NCBI GenBank assembly: GCA_002371295.1
Contig: DFGZ01000195.1
Location: 1 to 13,527, forward strand
Reading direction: 5' to 3'
Source: Oribacterium sp. UBA3737
Lineage (GTDB): Bacteria > Bacillota_A > Clostridia > Lachnospirales > Lachnospiraceae
Length of the DNA stretch: 13,527 bases
Shown here: positions 1 to 6,454 of the stretch, one piece after another
Layout: each line of letters begins with the position of its first letter
How positions within the stretch are numbered: the first letter of the stretch is position 1
Translations under genes and position numbers: made by a program
Notes under the pieces: generated by a model
Told to the model about the DNA's origin: nothing
The model's database searches: none
The model's input: the letters and a program-made list of their open reading frames with translations, nothing else

Positions 1-165
1 TAAGATTTCTGGCAAAATGCAACAGCTTCATAGCCAGCGGAACCTGCAGCGGTACAAAAATGGTTTTAGGTTTTAATCCAGGCAAATTTGAACATCAGTA
101 TATATTTAATCCCCTAACCGAAAGCTAAACATACTTAAACCATAAGTGCCTGTCACTGTGCAGAT
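1..165. other. Left-edge stretch without a recognisable gene
   Basis: I see no convincing gene, promoter or terminator here. All plus-strand frames are interrupted, including the one that leads into the downstream hydrolase fragment (stop at 136-138). On the minus strand a frame stays open from about 89 to the left edge and reads like protein (FVPLQVPLAMKLLHFARN), but it has no credible start or ribosome site and I do not recognise it. It could be the decayed end of a gene lying outside the window. Confidence 0.35.
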
Positions 166-738
166 AATGCAGGTCGTCCCTTCATTATCGCAGGACATAG
201 CTAGGGTTCATCAATGGTCAAGTATGTACTGACGCACTACTTCACGGAGCATCCCGAGTACTACGAGCGCATGGTCACAGCCTACGTCATCGGATTCTCT
301 GTCACACAGGACGACCTCGATACCTATCCTCATCTGAAGTTTGCCACCGGCGAAACCGACACGGGTGTCATCGTGAGCTGGAATACCGAGGGAACGAAGA
401 ACGTGGAGGAGAACGCCCACAATGTAGTAGTTCTTCCGGGTGCCATCAGCATAAACCCTTTGAACTGGAAGCTGGATGAAACCTATGCCCCGGCCAGCGA
501 AAACCTGGGCTCATTAATGCTTAACGAAGAAACAGGAGAATATGAAATCACCGATATAGGCGCTGACGCACAGATAGTTCTCGACCGCGGCGTGGTCGTA
601 ACGAACACCAGATATGACCAGTATGCTGCAGCCCAATTCTTCGGGCCTCAAAGCTTCCATAAAGACGACTACACAATCTATTACAACAACAAGGACAACG
701 TAGCAAAACGTATTGCATCTTATAAGGCTGGACATTAG
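166..738 (+). pseudogene. 5'-truncated DUF3089 alpha/beta-hydrolase with amber codon in the nucleophile elbow
   Basis: The encoded protein matches the C-terminal half of DUF3089 (PF11288) lipase-like alpha/beta hydrolases, as I recognise from stretches such as MVTAYVIGFSV, HLKFATGETDTGVIVSWNTE and VLPGAISINPLNW. The ATG at 214 gives a 174-residue frame. Homology clearly continues upstream in the same frame as GRPFIIAGHS-stop-GSSMVKYV, where the stop is TAG at 202-204. Family members read GHSQG, so CAG has become TAG next to the presumed nucleophile serine. Resemblance to the family fades upstream of about 166, and an in-frame TAA lies at 136-138, so the first half of the gene is missing. No ribosome site precedes 214. 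The fragment is more GC-rich than its surroundings and is probably an inactive relic. It ends at a normal TAG at 736-738. Confidence 0.8.
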
Positions 739-832
739 TAAAAATCATGAGAATATCTCCGGTTTCGGTGGCGACCCTCACCATATAACGGTCTTCGAAG
801 ATGTCATAATAAGACGTGAGTATCAACAGTTT

Positions 833-880
833 AAGGGGTCGTTGCTCAGATGCATCAATCATCTAATGCAACAGCCCCTT
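833..880 (+). terminator. Long imperfect hairpin, probable terminator
   Basis: AAGGGG (833-838) and GTTGC (841-845) pair with GCAAC (868-872) and CCCCTT (875-880), separated by one two-base internal mismatch. An inner stem, AGATG (848-852) with CATCT (860-864), extends the arm. A moderately T-rich tract (TTATTTCATATTGTCTTT) follows on the plus strand. It lies about 95 nt after the end of the DUF3089 relic and would terminate its transcript. The T-tract is not perfect, so a processing or other structural role is possible. Confidence 0.55.
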
Positions 881-932
881 ATTTCATATTGTCTTTAATC
901 ACAATTCAGGTTCTAATAATTCTTCCATGTAT

Positions 933-1055
933 TCATCCTAAATTAACCTGTGGAGTGAAAACATCCTTAAACAACTCAAGATTTTTCCATATTTTTTCGA
1001 TAAGAATCATGTAATCCCTTAAAGGTGTGATCCTTATGTGATTTAAGTATATCAT
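933..1055 (-). pseudogene. 40-codon fragment, weakly DUF2442-like
   Basis: A minus-strand frame from ATG at 1055 to TGA at 933 encodes a protein-like 40-mer (MIYLNHIRITPLRDYMILIE... then ...NLELFKDVFTPQVNLG). The PLRDYMILIE and LFKDVF parts resemble the two ends of DUF2442 proteins (P-L-x-D-Y-x-L-x-I, then L-F-K-x-V), with the usual central strand missing. It lies in the same frame as the upstream RHH gene, starting about 18 nt after that gene's stop codon. There is no ribosome site. I read it as an internally deleted remnant; the family assignment is from memory of the motif only. Confidence 0.3.
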
Positions 1056-1073
1056 TTTAAAAACTTGATTGAA

Positions 1074-1289
1074 TTAATTTTCTTCTATTTCACAATTTGC
1101 ACAAGCATACTCCAAAAACATAGAAATCAGCTCATTTCTGCTATAGCCTGCCTGGTCAGAAATCTTTGTAAGATTCTCATAAAGCTCTTCTCTTAATCGG
1201 ATTGAAAAAACCTTATAACCATCGTCGCCTTTTGTCTTTGCTTTGGATTTTATAATTAGTTTATTATTTGTGATTGATATTCCTGCCAT
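1074..1289 (-). CDS. Ribbon-helix-helix (CopG/MetJ-Arc type) DNA-binding protein
   Basis: This 71-residue protein has a basic, K-rich N-terminus (residues 1-24), a beta-strand-like segment YKVFSIRLR (25-33), then EELYENLTKISDQAG and SRNELISMFLEYA. That is the strand-helix-turn-helix order of ribbon-helix-helix proteins. Such proteins dimerise, insert paired strands into the major groove, and usually act as autoregulators in small operons, antitoxin loci or mobile elements. An upstream in-frame ATG (1349) exists. I chose the ATG at 1287-1289 because AAGGAG lies nine bases ahead of it on the minus strand, and because MAGISITNN is a typical start for this group. No toxin gene is visible next to it; only the fragment at 933-1055 follows. 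The ATGTTAT array at 1366-1400, upstream of its promoter, is a candidate operator. Confidence 0.75.
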   Translation of the reverse strand: MAGISITNNKLIIKSKAKTKGDDGYKVFSIRLREELYENLTKISDQAGYSRNELISMFLEYACANCEIEEN

Positions 1290-1325
1290 GATATAAACTC
1301 CTTTTAACAGGAATTTTAAACTTAA

Positions 1326-1354
1326 ATTATAATATATTGATATGCTCATTTAGC
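1326..1354 (-). promoter_or_regulatory. Putative promoter of the RHH gene
   Basis: On the minus strand a perfect TATAAT (1331 down to 1326) lies about 36 nt upstream of the chosen start codon. The hexamer 17 nt further upstream (1354 down to 1349, GCTAAA) is a poor -35, so the assignment rests on the -10 box. Confidence 0.4.
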
Positions 1355-1365
1355 TTATATTTAAT

Positions 1366-1400
1366 ATGTTATCGTCGATGTTATCTATATAACATGTTAT
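1366..1400. repeat. Iterated ATGTTAT array with a 12-bp palindrome; possible RHH operator
   Basis: ATGTTATC occurs at 1366-1373 and again at 1378-1385. The perfect palindrome ATAACATGTTAT (1389-1400) then supplies a third ATGTTAT in direct orientation and one inverted. The array sits 35 to 70 bp upstream of the RHH gene's -10 box. Short tandem or inverted 6-8 bp repeats are the usual targets of RHH dimers, so autoregulation is plausible but inferred. Confidence 0.4.
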
Positions 1401-1413
1401 GTGTTTAATTTAG

Positions 1414-1926
1414 CAAGGAGGCAAAAATGGAAATACTATTGATATAAATTATTATGAGCACTGTTCCATAACCGGAATTGATCAGTACACCGGAAATGTA
1501 TTATGGAATTCCTATTTAGGAACAGCTCCTATGACTGAAGCTTCTAGCGGCACTTATTTAGGCATACATAATGGATTTGTATACGCTGTATTTGATGGTT
1601 CGGTTTTTATTCTTGACCTACAGACAGGAACAGTACTTATAAAGAATTCTGATTTTGGAGGATCATGTTCTGCATATACATTCAGCTCATCCGGAAAACT
1701 TTATATGAGTGGATGGTATGGTCCTGATTTTTACATACTTAACACAGACGGGACTACATTAAGCAGAGTTAATTCTATAAACAGTCAATATGCTTGGCCG
1801 GAATCTATAAGTTTCTCATCAGGAAATACTATTACACTCACATATGGTCTAAATAACATCTACGGAGAAGGGTATTATCCCATAAAGTTTGATGTCACGA
1901 AGTATTTTGGAATTATTGAAAGATAA
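1414..1926 (+). pseudogene. Headless PQQ-like beta-propeller fragment
   Basis: The frame is open from just after a TAG at 1411-1413 to TAA at 1924-1926, about 170 codons. The first in-frame ATG is only at 1531 and has no ribosome site. Protein-like sequence starts before it (GIDQYTGNVLWNS). Repeated blade motifs such as IDQYTGNVLW, LDLQTGTVLI, GKLYMSGWYGPDFYILNTDG and YAWPESISF identify a PQQ/beta-propeller repeat protein of the kind found in Clostridia. Such proteins are usually much longer and carry an N-terminal secretion or zinc-ribbon part, which is absent here. A strong ribosome site (AAGGAGG, 1415-1421) precedes an ATG at 1427, but that frame ends after six codons and lies one base out of register with the propeller. 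A truncated or frameshifted relic is most likely; a short functional product from 1531 cannot be excluded. Confidence 0.6.
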
Positions 1927-1931
1927 ATAGT

Positions 1932-1945
1932 CAGATATATATCTG
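1932..1945. repeat. 14-bp perfect palindrome CAGATATATATCTG
   Basis: The palindrome lies in the 90-bp gap between the propeller fragment and the secreted-protein gene. It is followed by TATACT (1947-1952), which could be a -10 box. It could be an operator, or chance in AT-rich DNA. Confidence 0.3.
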
Positions 1946-2016
1946 TATACTGTATCTCACTTAATATTTCAGAAACTTTACTTAACAACAAAATCATCGT
2001 AATGGAGGTTCGAACA

Positions 2017-2433
2017 GTGAATAAATTGAAAATCCTTCTTTTGACAGTTTTTTTGTCATGTTTTACAGCTATTATTTCTTTTGCAAATACTACCTACGAA
2101 GACTTGAATTTATTAAACATTGGTTCTAATGCACGATATTACTATTTTTATGAAAGTGATTTTGGCGGGGAACTTGATACTTCAGTCTATTGTACTATCG
2201 ATTACGTAGATAATTATCAACTTCTTTTGACATTTCATGAAATTCAAAGTGACGGAACCTACTTTGAATCATTAAATATTCCAATGACATTTATAAATAT
2301 CGGTACCTCTTACATATATAGTAATGAAAACACCGGAGCTTACCTAGTATTCAGCGCAATACCTGAAATGAATATAATTTCAATTAAAGGTACAGGCACC
2401 GGAGTTGGAATATATGAATACAATAATTTTTAA
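2017..2433 (+). CDS. Small secreted protein of unknown function
   Basis: This 138-residue protein has a clear Sec signal peptide: a basic start (NKLK), a hydrophobic core ILLLTVFLSCFTAIIS and a likely cleavage after SFA (residue 23). The mature part of about 115 residues is Tyr/Asn/Ser-rich and probably beta-stranded, and I recognise no family. I chose the GTG at 2017 because GGAGG (2004-2008) lies eight bases ahead of it and starting there gives a standard signal peptide. The in-frame ATG at 2002 overlaps that ribosome site and would add five non-hydrophobic residues. There is one Cys before the likely cleavage site, but not in a good lipobox. Its neighbours on both sides are gene fragments, so it may be a survivor of a decayed cluster. 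Expression is likely independent or linked to whatever lay upstream. Confidence 0.65.
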   Translation: MNKLKILLLTVFLSCFTAIISFANTTYEDLNLLNIGSNARYYYFYESDFGGELDTSVYCTIDYVDNYQLLLTFHEIQSDGTYFESLNIPMTFINIGTSYIYSNENTGAYLVFSAIPEMNIISIKGTGTGVGIYEYNNF

Positions 2434-2448
2434 TGTTGTTCTTATTTT

Positions 2449-2491
2449 CGTATCAAGGAAATTTCTTATAATGAGAATCTTCCTTGATACG
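2449..2491. repeat. 12-bp perfect inverted repeat, possible terminator
   Basis: CGTATCAAGGAA (2449-2460) is the exact reverse complement of TTCCTTGATACG (2480-2491), with a 19-nt loop that can itself pair partly (TTTCT with AGAA). It starts 16 nt after the stop codon of the secreted-protein gene, so a terminator or mRNA-stabilising hairpin is the simplest reading. No T-run follows it on the plus strand. A T-rich tract precedes it, which does not help termination in either direction. Confidence 0.5.
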
Positions 2492-2502
2492 ATTCTGAGG
2501 GA

Positions 2503-2610
2503 ATGTACTATGTTCAAGGTACTGTATTAAACTATATAGCAAGTGAGGGCTGGGAACTTATACAAGATCCATCAACTGGGTTGTCCAGCACATATTATTA
2601 TGTAAAGTAG
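2503..2610 (+). pseudogene. DUF4177-like C-terminal fragment
   Basis: The frame from ATG 2503 to TAG 2608 encodes 35 residues. The sequence VLNYIASEGWELIQDPSTG followed by STYYYVK matches the C-terminal half of DUF4177-type proteins (L-N-x-L-x-x-E-G-W-E-L, then a final strand Y-x-F/V-K-R). The N-terminal strands are missing, a stop (TGA 2485-2487) lies just upstream inside the inverted repeat, and there is no convincing ribosome site. It is best read as the tail of a truncated gene, with the break at or near the inverted repeat at 2449-2491. Confidence 0.5.
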
Positions 2611-2660
2611 TAACATTTATTAGCGGATTTGTAAGAATGCCAAAAGGAGAAGTAATAACT

Positions 2661-4529
2661 ATGTTCTGTCCAAAATGTGGTGCTGATATTCCTGACGACG
2701 CGGGTTTTTGTCCTTATTGCGGATGTAGAATTATTACTCCAGATTTCGTGAATAATGATGTAGGAGATCAGTCAGCTATTACTCAGAGTCGTAGCACATC
2801 AGTAATAAATCATAATGAAATATCTCTCGATAATCTAAAACCCGTAGTTGAAACTAATACAGACTACTATATGAAACAGTTTGACCGTATTCAAAAAAGC
2901 GGTAAAGCAGAATTTAATTGGTCAGCCTTTCAATATAGTATATTTTTATGCTCTTATCGTAAGTGTTATGAATTATTAATCTACCCTGTTTTGTCTCTGA
3001 TGCCGTTGATCATTGGCTGTATATTAATAATTCTGGGATCAGTCCTTACCTCCGGTTTTTTTACTACAGTTGGAATGATTTCCTTTCTCATCGGTTTAAT
3101 TTGCTGGTTGATTGCTTCGATCTGGTTCGGTATGATTTTTAATAAAAAATACTACCAACATTGTGTAAAGATGCTTTCATTAGCCGATACCGGAAATTAT
3201 GGCACATCGATAAGAAGCGCTGCTATATCATTTGTGATTTTCTTAATCCTTATAGGACTTATAGTTTTCACAACTCAATTTTTACAAATCGCCACCGATG
3301 CAAATTATAAGCATTCTGCTGTATATGATAGTGAACCTGTTGAACAGACATATTCAGAGATTGCTGATAAGGATCATAATTTATCATCTCAGGAGACTTA
3401 TCACGAGAATCCATCGAATACAAGTGAAAATATATTTTCAAATTCTGATTCATATGAAGATAATTTGGAATCCACTTCAAATAGGTACAGTCCTTCAGAT
3501 TTTCTGGGAGGTTGGGGAAGTTCCGGAGGTCGTGATGAATTAGCCATTGAAATGGAGGGTAGTACTTTCAAAGTAACATGGTCAGGTTCCTATGGATATA
3601 ATAGTTGGGGCGTGACTGAAATGACCTGTACCTTCCAAAATGGCAGACTTGAGTTCAATGACGGTACTCATACTACATATCTCTTAGGGGATTATAATGA
3701 TGAGGAAGCATCGATTGTAGAATATACAAATAATAACGGTTTTTTCTATTTATGCTCCCCGGAAGAAGTTGATAGTTATTATGATAAATTTAGAAAATAC
3801 ACTATTTCCAGCTTAGCACAAGCCTGGGACGGATACGGAGACAGTGCTGTTCCTTTGGATAATGGTCCATATTTACTTTTAATCCGAGAACCTATAGAAA
3901 CCTACGCTTCTTCAGAATATGTTATCTGGTATAGTTCACAAATTAGACTTTCCGAAAATGATATAAGTTTCTTAAGTGATGCGGATAAACGAATTGCTCT
4001 TAATGAAATTTACGCTCGTCATGGAAGAAAATTTAACGATATGGAACTTCAACAGCATTTTAATAACTGTAGTTGGTACAGTGGCACTGTTGAACCGGCA
4101 AATTTTGATGAAAAGATGCTATCTATGATCGAAAGATATAATATAGACTTATTATCTTCTTCATATGACAGAAACACTGTGAAAACAAATAAGCCCGTCG
4201 GAACATATGTAAGTGAAGATGGTGTGTATATGGTTACCGGTGACAGAGATGGCCCTTTAACCGGTTATGTTGAAATAACAAATAATATTTATGGAACCTA
4301 TGATGTTTTGGTAGCAGATAGCTATAAGGGCGCTCCCTCCGGAAGTGTTGAGACGATTTCTGCAAATACACCGTTTTATATTACTTCATATTACAAGGGA
4401 TATTCATCTACCCGCGCACTGATATTTGATGGTTACGACACCATTACTGTGGCAGATGAATACCAAAATGTGAACGTATATCATAGGATAACCGATGACA
4501 TAAAAAATCACATCAACTACAACTATTGA
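2661..4529 (+). CDS. Membrane protein with zinc ribbon, DUF2628-like region and YARHG domain
   Basis: This 622-residue protein is built of several modules. Residues 3-20 form a zinc ribbon with two CPxC pairs (C3, C6, C17, C20). Residues 66-105 (YYMKQFDRIQ...FNWSAF...YRKCY) resemble the entry segment of DUF2628 proteins. Three hydrophobic helices follow at about 104-129, 134-160 and 186-208. A Ser/Asn-rich linker then leads to beta-rich domains (about 275-370). A YARHG domain spans about 430-500, with the diagnostic EIYARHGR at 449-456 and NCSWYSG shortly after. The end is beta-rich. The C-terminal domains probably lie outside the cell and the ribbon inside, which is inference. YARHG proteins are frequent in Clostridia but have no defined role. 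ATG 2661 is preferred because AAGGAG (2644-2649) precedes it and the ribbon then starts at the N-terminus; ATG 2637 has no ribosome site. It is monocistronic, closed by the terminator at 4565. Confidence 0.85.
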   Translation: MFCPKCGADIPDDAGFCPYCGCRIITPDFVNNDVGDQSAITQSRSTSVINHNEISLDNLKPVVETNTDYYMKQFDRIQKSGKAEFNWSAFQYSIFLCSYRKCYELLIYPVLSLMPLIIGCILIILGSVLTSGFFTTVGMISFLIGLICWLIASIWFGMIFNKKYYQHCVKMLSLADTGNYGTSIRSAAISFVIFLILIGLIVFTTQFLQIATDANYKHSAVYDSEPVEQTYSEIADKDHNLSSQETYHENPSNTSENIFSNSDSYEDNLESTSNRYSPSDFLGGWGSSGGRDELAIEMEGSTFKVTWSGSYGYNSWGVTEMTCTFQNGRLEFNDGTHTTYLLGDYNDEEASIVEYTNNNGFFYLCSPEEVDSYYDKFRKYTISSLAQAWDGYGDSAVPLDNGPYLLLIREPIETYASSEYVIWYSSQIRLSENDISFLSDADKRIALNEIYARHGRKFNDMELQQHFNNCSWYSGTVEPANFDEKMLSMIERYNIDLLSSSYDRNTVKTNKPVGTYVSEDGVYMVTGDRDGPLTGYVEITNNIYGTYDVLVADSYKGAPSGSVETISANTPFYITSYYKGYSSTRALIFDGYDTITVADEYQNVNVYHRITDDIKNHINYNY

Positions 4530-4564
4530 AGCCTGCTTTGCTTCGCTGGACAAAAGTTGTTTTC

Positions 4565-4602
4565 AAAAGCCACTCGAATTACATTGTAACTGAGTGGCTT
4601 TT
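4565..4602. terminator. Bidirectional hairpin terminator
   Basis: AAAAGCCACTC (4565-4575) pairs perfectly with GAGTGGCTTTT (4592-4602), an 11-bp stem with a 16-nt loop. It is T-rich on the plus strand and A-rich before the stem. It lies 35 nt after the YARHG gene's stop codon and isolates it from the downstream ATPase gene. Confidence 0.85.
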
Positions 4603-4633
4603 AAATTGTTATGCTGCCTTTATCATAGGTGCG

Positions 4634-4662
4634 TTGTGAGGGCATGGGAATTATGCTAGTAT
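4634..4662 (+). promoter_or_regulatory. Putative promoter of the AAA-ATPase/nuclease gene
   Basis: TTGTGA (4634-4639) and TAGTAT (4657-4662) are separated by exactly 17 nt, and TGC directly before the second hexamer forms an extended -10. Each hexamer matches consensus at four of six positions. It is the only good candidate between the upstream terminator and the start codon, and gives a leader of roughly 20 to 35 nt. Confidence 0.5.
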
Positions 4663-4686
4663 AAGCCTAGATATAGGAAATCTGTT

Positions 4687-6372
4687 ATGAGGATTATTCA
4701 CATGTTAAAAACAGTGGGATTAGGTATCCAGAATTTTGAAAAGGTTATAAGAGCAAATGCTTTTTATATAGACAAAACAAAGTTTATTTCCGAATGGTGG
4801 AACAGTCATGATGATGTCACTTTAATCACCCGTCCACGACGTTTTGGAAAAACCCTTATGCTTAGTACTGTGGAGGAGTTTTTTTCGGCGAGAAAGAATA
4901 ACAATGAAGAGCTCTTCAGGGAATTAAGTATTTCCAAAGATGTTGACCTCATGAAAGAGTGCGGCAAGTGGCCGGTGCTCTTTGTTTCCTTTGCCGGTGT
5001 TAAATCAGGTAGTTTTAAAAGCGCAGTGACAAAATTCAACATTATGTTCAATCAAATGCGTTCGGAACTGTCCTTCCTTAAGGAAAGTCTCGATACTTCT
5101 GACCTTGAATTCTATAACAGGATATCCATAGACATGGATGCCGATATTACGGCAAACTGTATAAATTACTTTTGCAAGTGGCTCAGTGATTATTATGGTA
5201 AAAAGGTCATTATCCTGATTGATGAATATGACACTCCCATGCAGGAAGCCTATGTAAACGGATACTGGGATGAGCTGGTTGGATTTATGCGAAATATGTT
5301 TAACTCTACTCTCAAAACAAATCCTTTTCTTGGAAGAGCTCTTTTAACCGGAATCACAAGAGTCAGCCGTGAATCATTGTTTTCAGACTTAAACAACCTC
5401 AAAATGGTTACTATTTCTTCTGAAAAATATGCAGATTGTTTTGGATTTACGGAAGAAGAAGTGTTTGAAGCATTAGACGCTTATGGCTACGGTGAAGAAA
5501 AAGAGAAAGTAAAGGCATGGTATGACGGATTTAAGTTCGGAAATACCGAAGATATATATAATCCCTGGTCCATCATCTCATTTCTTCAGGAAGGTAAGTA
5601 CGATTCCTACTGGGCAAATACCAGTTCAAACTCGCTGATCTCAAAACTTGTAAGAGAAGGAAGCGTTGAGATAAAGAAATCCTTCCAGAATCTGCTGCAG
5701 GGAGGAACCATCGAAACAGAGATAGATGAGCAGCTTGTTTACGGAGAAATGGAAGGAAATGAAAAAGCTATATGGAGTCTTTTGTTTGCAAGCGGATATC
5801 TGAAGGCCCTATCCATGACCGATATGGACGGAATAACAGAGTATGAGCTTAAGCTCACGAATTATGAAGTTGTAGTAAGCTTCAACATCCTTGTGAAGAG
5901 ATGGTTTGAAAATGTGGGAGCAAATTACAGTTATTTCGTGAAAGGTCTACTTGATGGTAACATCGATGACATGATGGATACCCTGTCAGAAATTTGTGAG
6001 GATATGATCAGTTCCTTTGATGGCAGTGGCAGAGCTGCTCCTGAAAATTTCTACCACGGCCTTGTGATAGGTCTTCTGGTTGAACTAAGAGACAGATACG
6101 AAATAAAATCAAACCGTGAAAGCGGCCTTGGGCGTTATGATGTGATGCTCCGTCCGAAGGATAAAAAAGACAATGCTGTCATCATAGAGTTTAAGTCAAA
6201 GCGCAGAAGCGAAAAGGGAAAATCACTTGATGAGCTTTGTGATATGGCACTTAAACAGATTGAAGATAAAAAGTATGAGAGCGAGCTCCTTTCAGCAGGT
6301 TACGATAAAAACAAGATAAAAAAGTTTGCCTTTGCTTTCGAAGGAAAGGAACTTCTGATAAAAGAGGGATAA
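4687..6372 (+). CDS. AAA-ATPase-like / PD-(D/E)XK nuclease-family protein (PF09820 + PF08011)
   Basis: This 561-residue protein belongs to the widespread AAA-ATPase-like/DUF1703 family. The N-terminal part opens with TVGLGIQNFEKVI and YIDKTKFI. It carries the family's Walker A variant RPRRFGKT (49-56), Walker B IILIDEYDTP (175-184), and TGITRVSRES (221-230) as the sensor region. The middle has WYDGFKFG and YNPWSIISFL, also family hallmarks. The C-terminal part has a nuclease-like core with GRYDV (D485), IIEFK (E501, K503) and a following Q524, consistent with PD-(D/E)XK. Length is normal. These genes occur in large paralogous sets in Bacteroides and Clostridia; no function is established, with defence or mobile-element roles only suggested. 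ATG 4702 (MLKTVG..., GAGG nine bases ahead) is an equally good start. The gene stands alone between a promoter and a terminator. Confidence 0.9.
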   Translation: MRIIHMLKTVGLGIQNFEKVIRANAFYIDKTKFISEWWNSHDDVTLITRPRRFGKTLMLSTVEEFFSARKNNNEELFRELSISKDVDLMKECGKWPVLFVSFAGVKSGSFKSAVTKFNIMFNQMRSELSFLKESLDTSDLEFYNRISIDMDADITANCINYFCKWLSDYYGKKVIILIDEYDTPMQEAYVNGYWDELVGFMRNMFNSTLKTNPFLGRALLTGITRVSRESLFSDLNNLKMVTISSEKYADCFGFTEEEVFEALDAYGYGEEKEKVKAWYDGFKFGNTEDIYNPWSIISFLQEGKYDSYWANTSSNSLISKLVREGSVEIKKSFQNLLQGGTIETEIDEQLVYGEMEGNEKAIWSLLFASGYLKALSMTDMDGITEYELKLTNYEVVVSFNILVKRWFENVGANYSYFVKGLLDGNIDDMMDTLSEICEDMISSFDGSGRAAPENFYHGLVIGLLVELRDRYEIKSNRESGLGRYDVMLRPKDKKDNAVIIEFKSKRRSEKGKSLDELCDMALKQIEDKKYESELLSAGYDKNKIKKFAFAFEGKELLIKEG

Positions 6373-6389
6373 TTTTTACACCATCTAAC

Positions 6390-6426
6390 AAAACCTACCA
6401 AGGGATAATTCCCGGGTAGGTTTTTT
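6390..6426. terminator. Bidirectional terminator between convergent genes
   Basis: AAAACCTACC (6390-6399) pairs with GGTAGGTTTT (6415-6424). The loop contains GGG and CCC that can extend the stem, and TTTTTT follows on the plus strand. On the minus strand the stem is followed by TTTTGTT. It serves the ATPase gene (stop 18 nt upstream) and the response regulator gene arriving from the other side. Confidence 0.9.
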
Positions 6427-6454
6427 GATGTGAAACTATCCTGTCAAAGCTTTT

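Larger units (their letters stand above)
739..1073. other. 335-nt stretch between the DUF3089 relic and the RHH gene
   Basis: Besides the hairpin at 833-880 and a 40-codon minus-strand frame at 933-1055, I see no gene here. A plus-strand frame at 713-898 and a minus-strand frame at 548-862 both cross the hairpin and look fortuitous. The sequence is AT-rich and appears to be a mixture of terminator and decayed coding sequence. Confidence 0.4.

Noticed and set aside
548..862. Minus-strand frame opposite the DUF3089 relic
   Set aside because: Part of it is the antisense of clearly conserved DUF3089 sequence, and its beginning is inside the terminator hairpin. The stretch YYDIFEDRYMVRVATETGDI looks protein-like but matches nothing I know.
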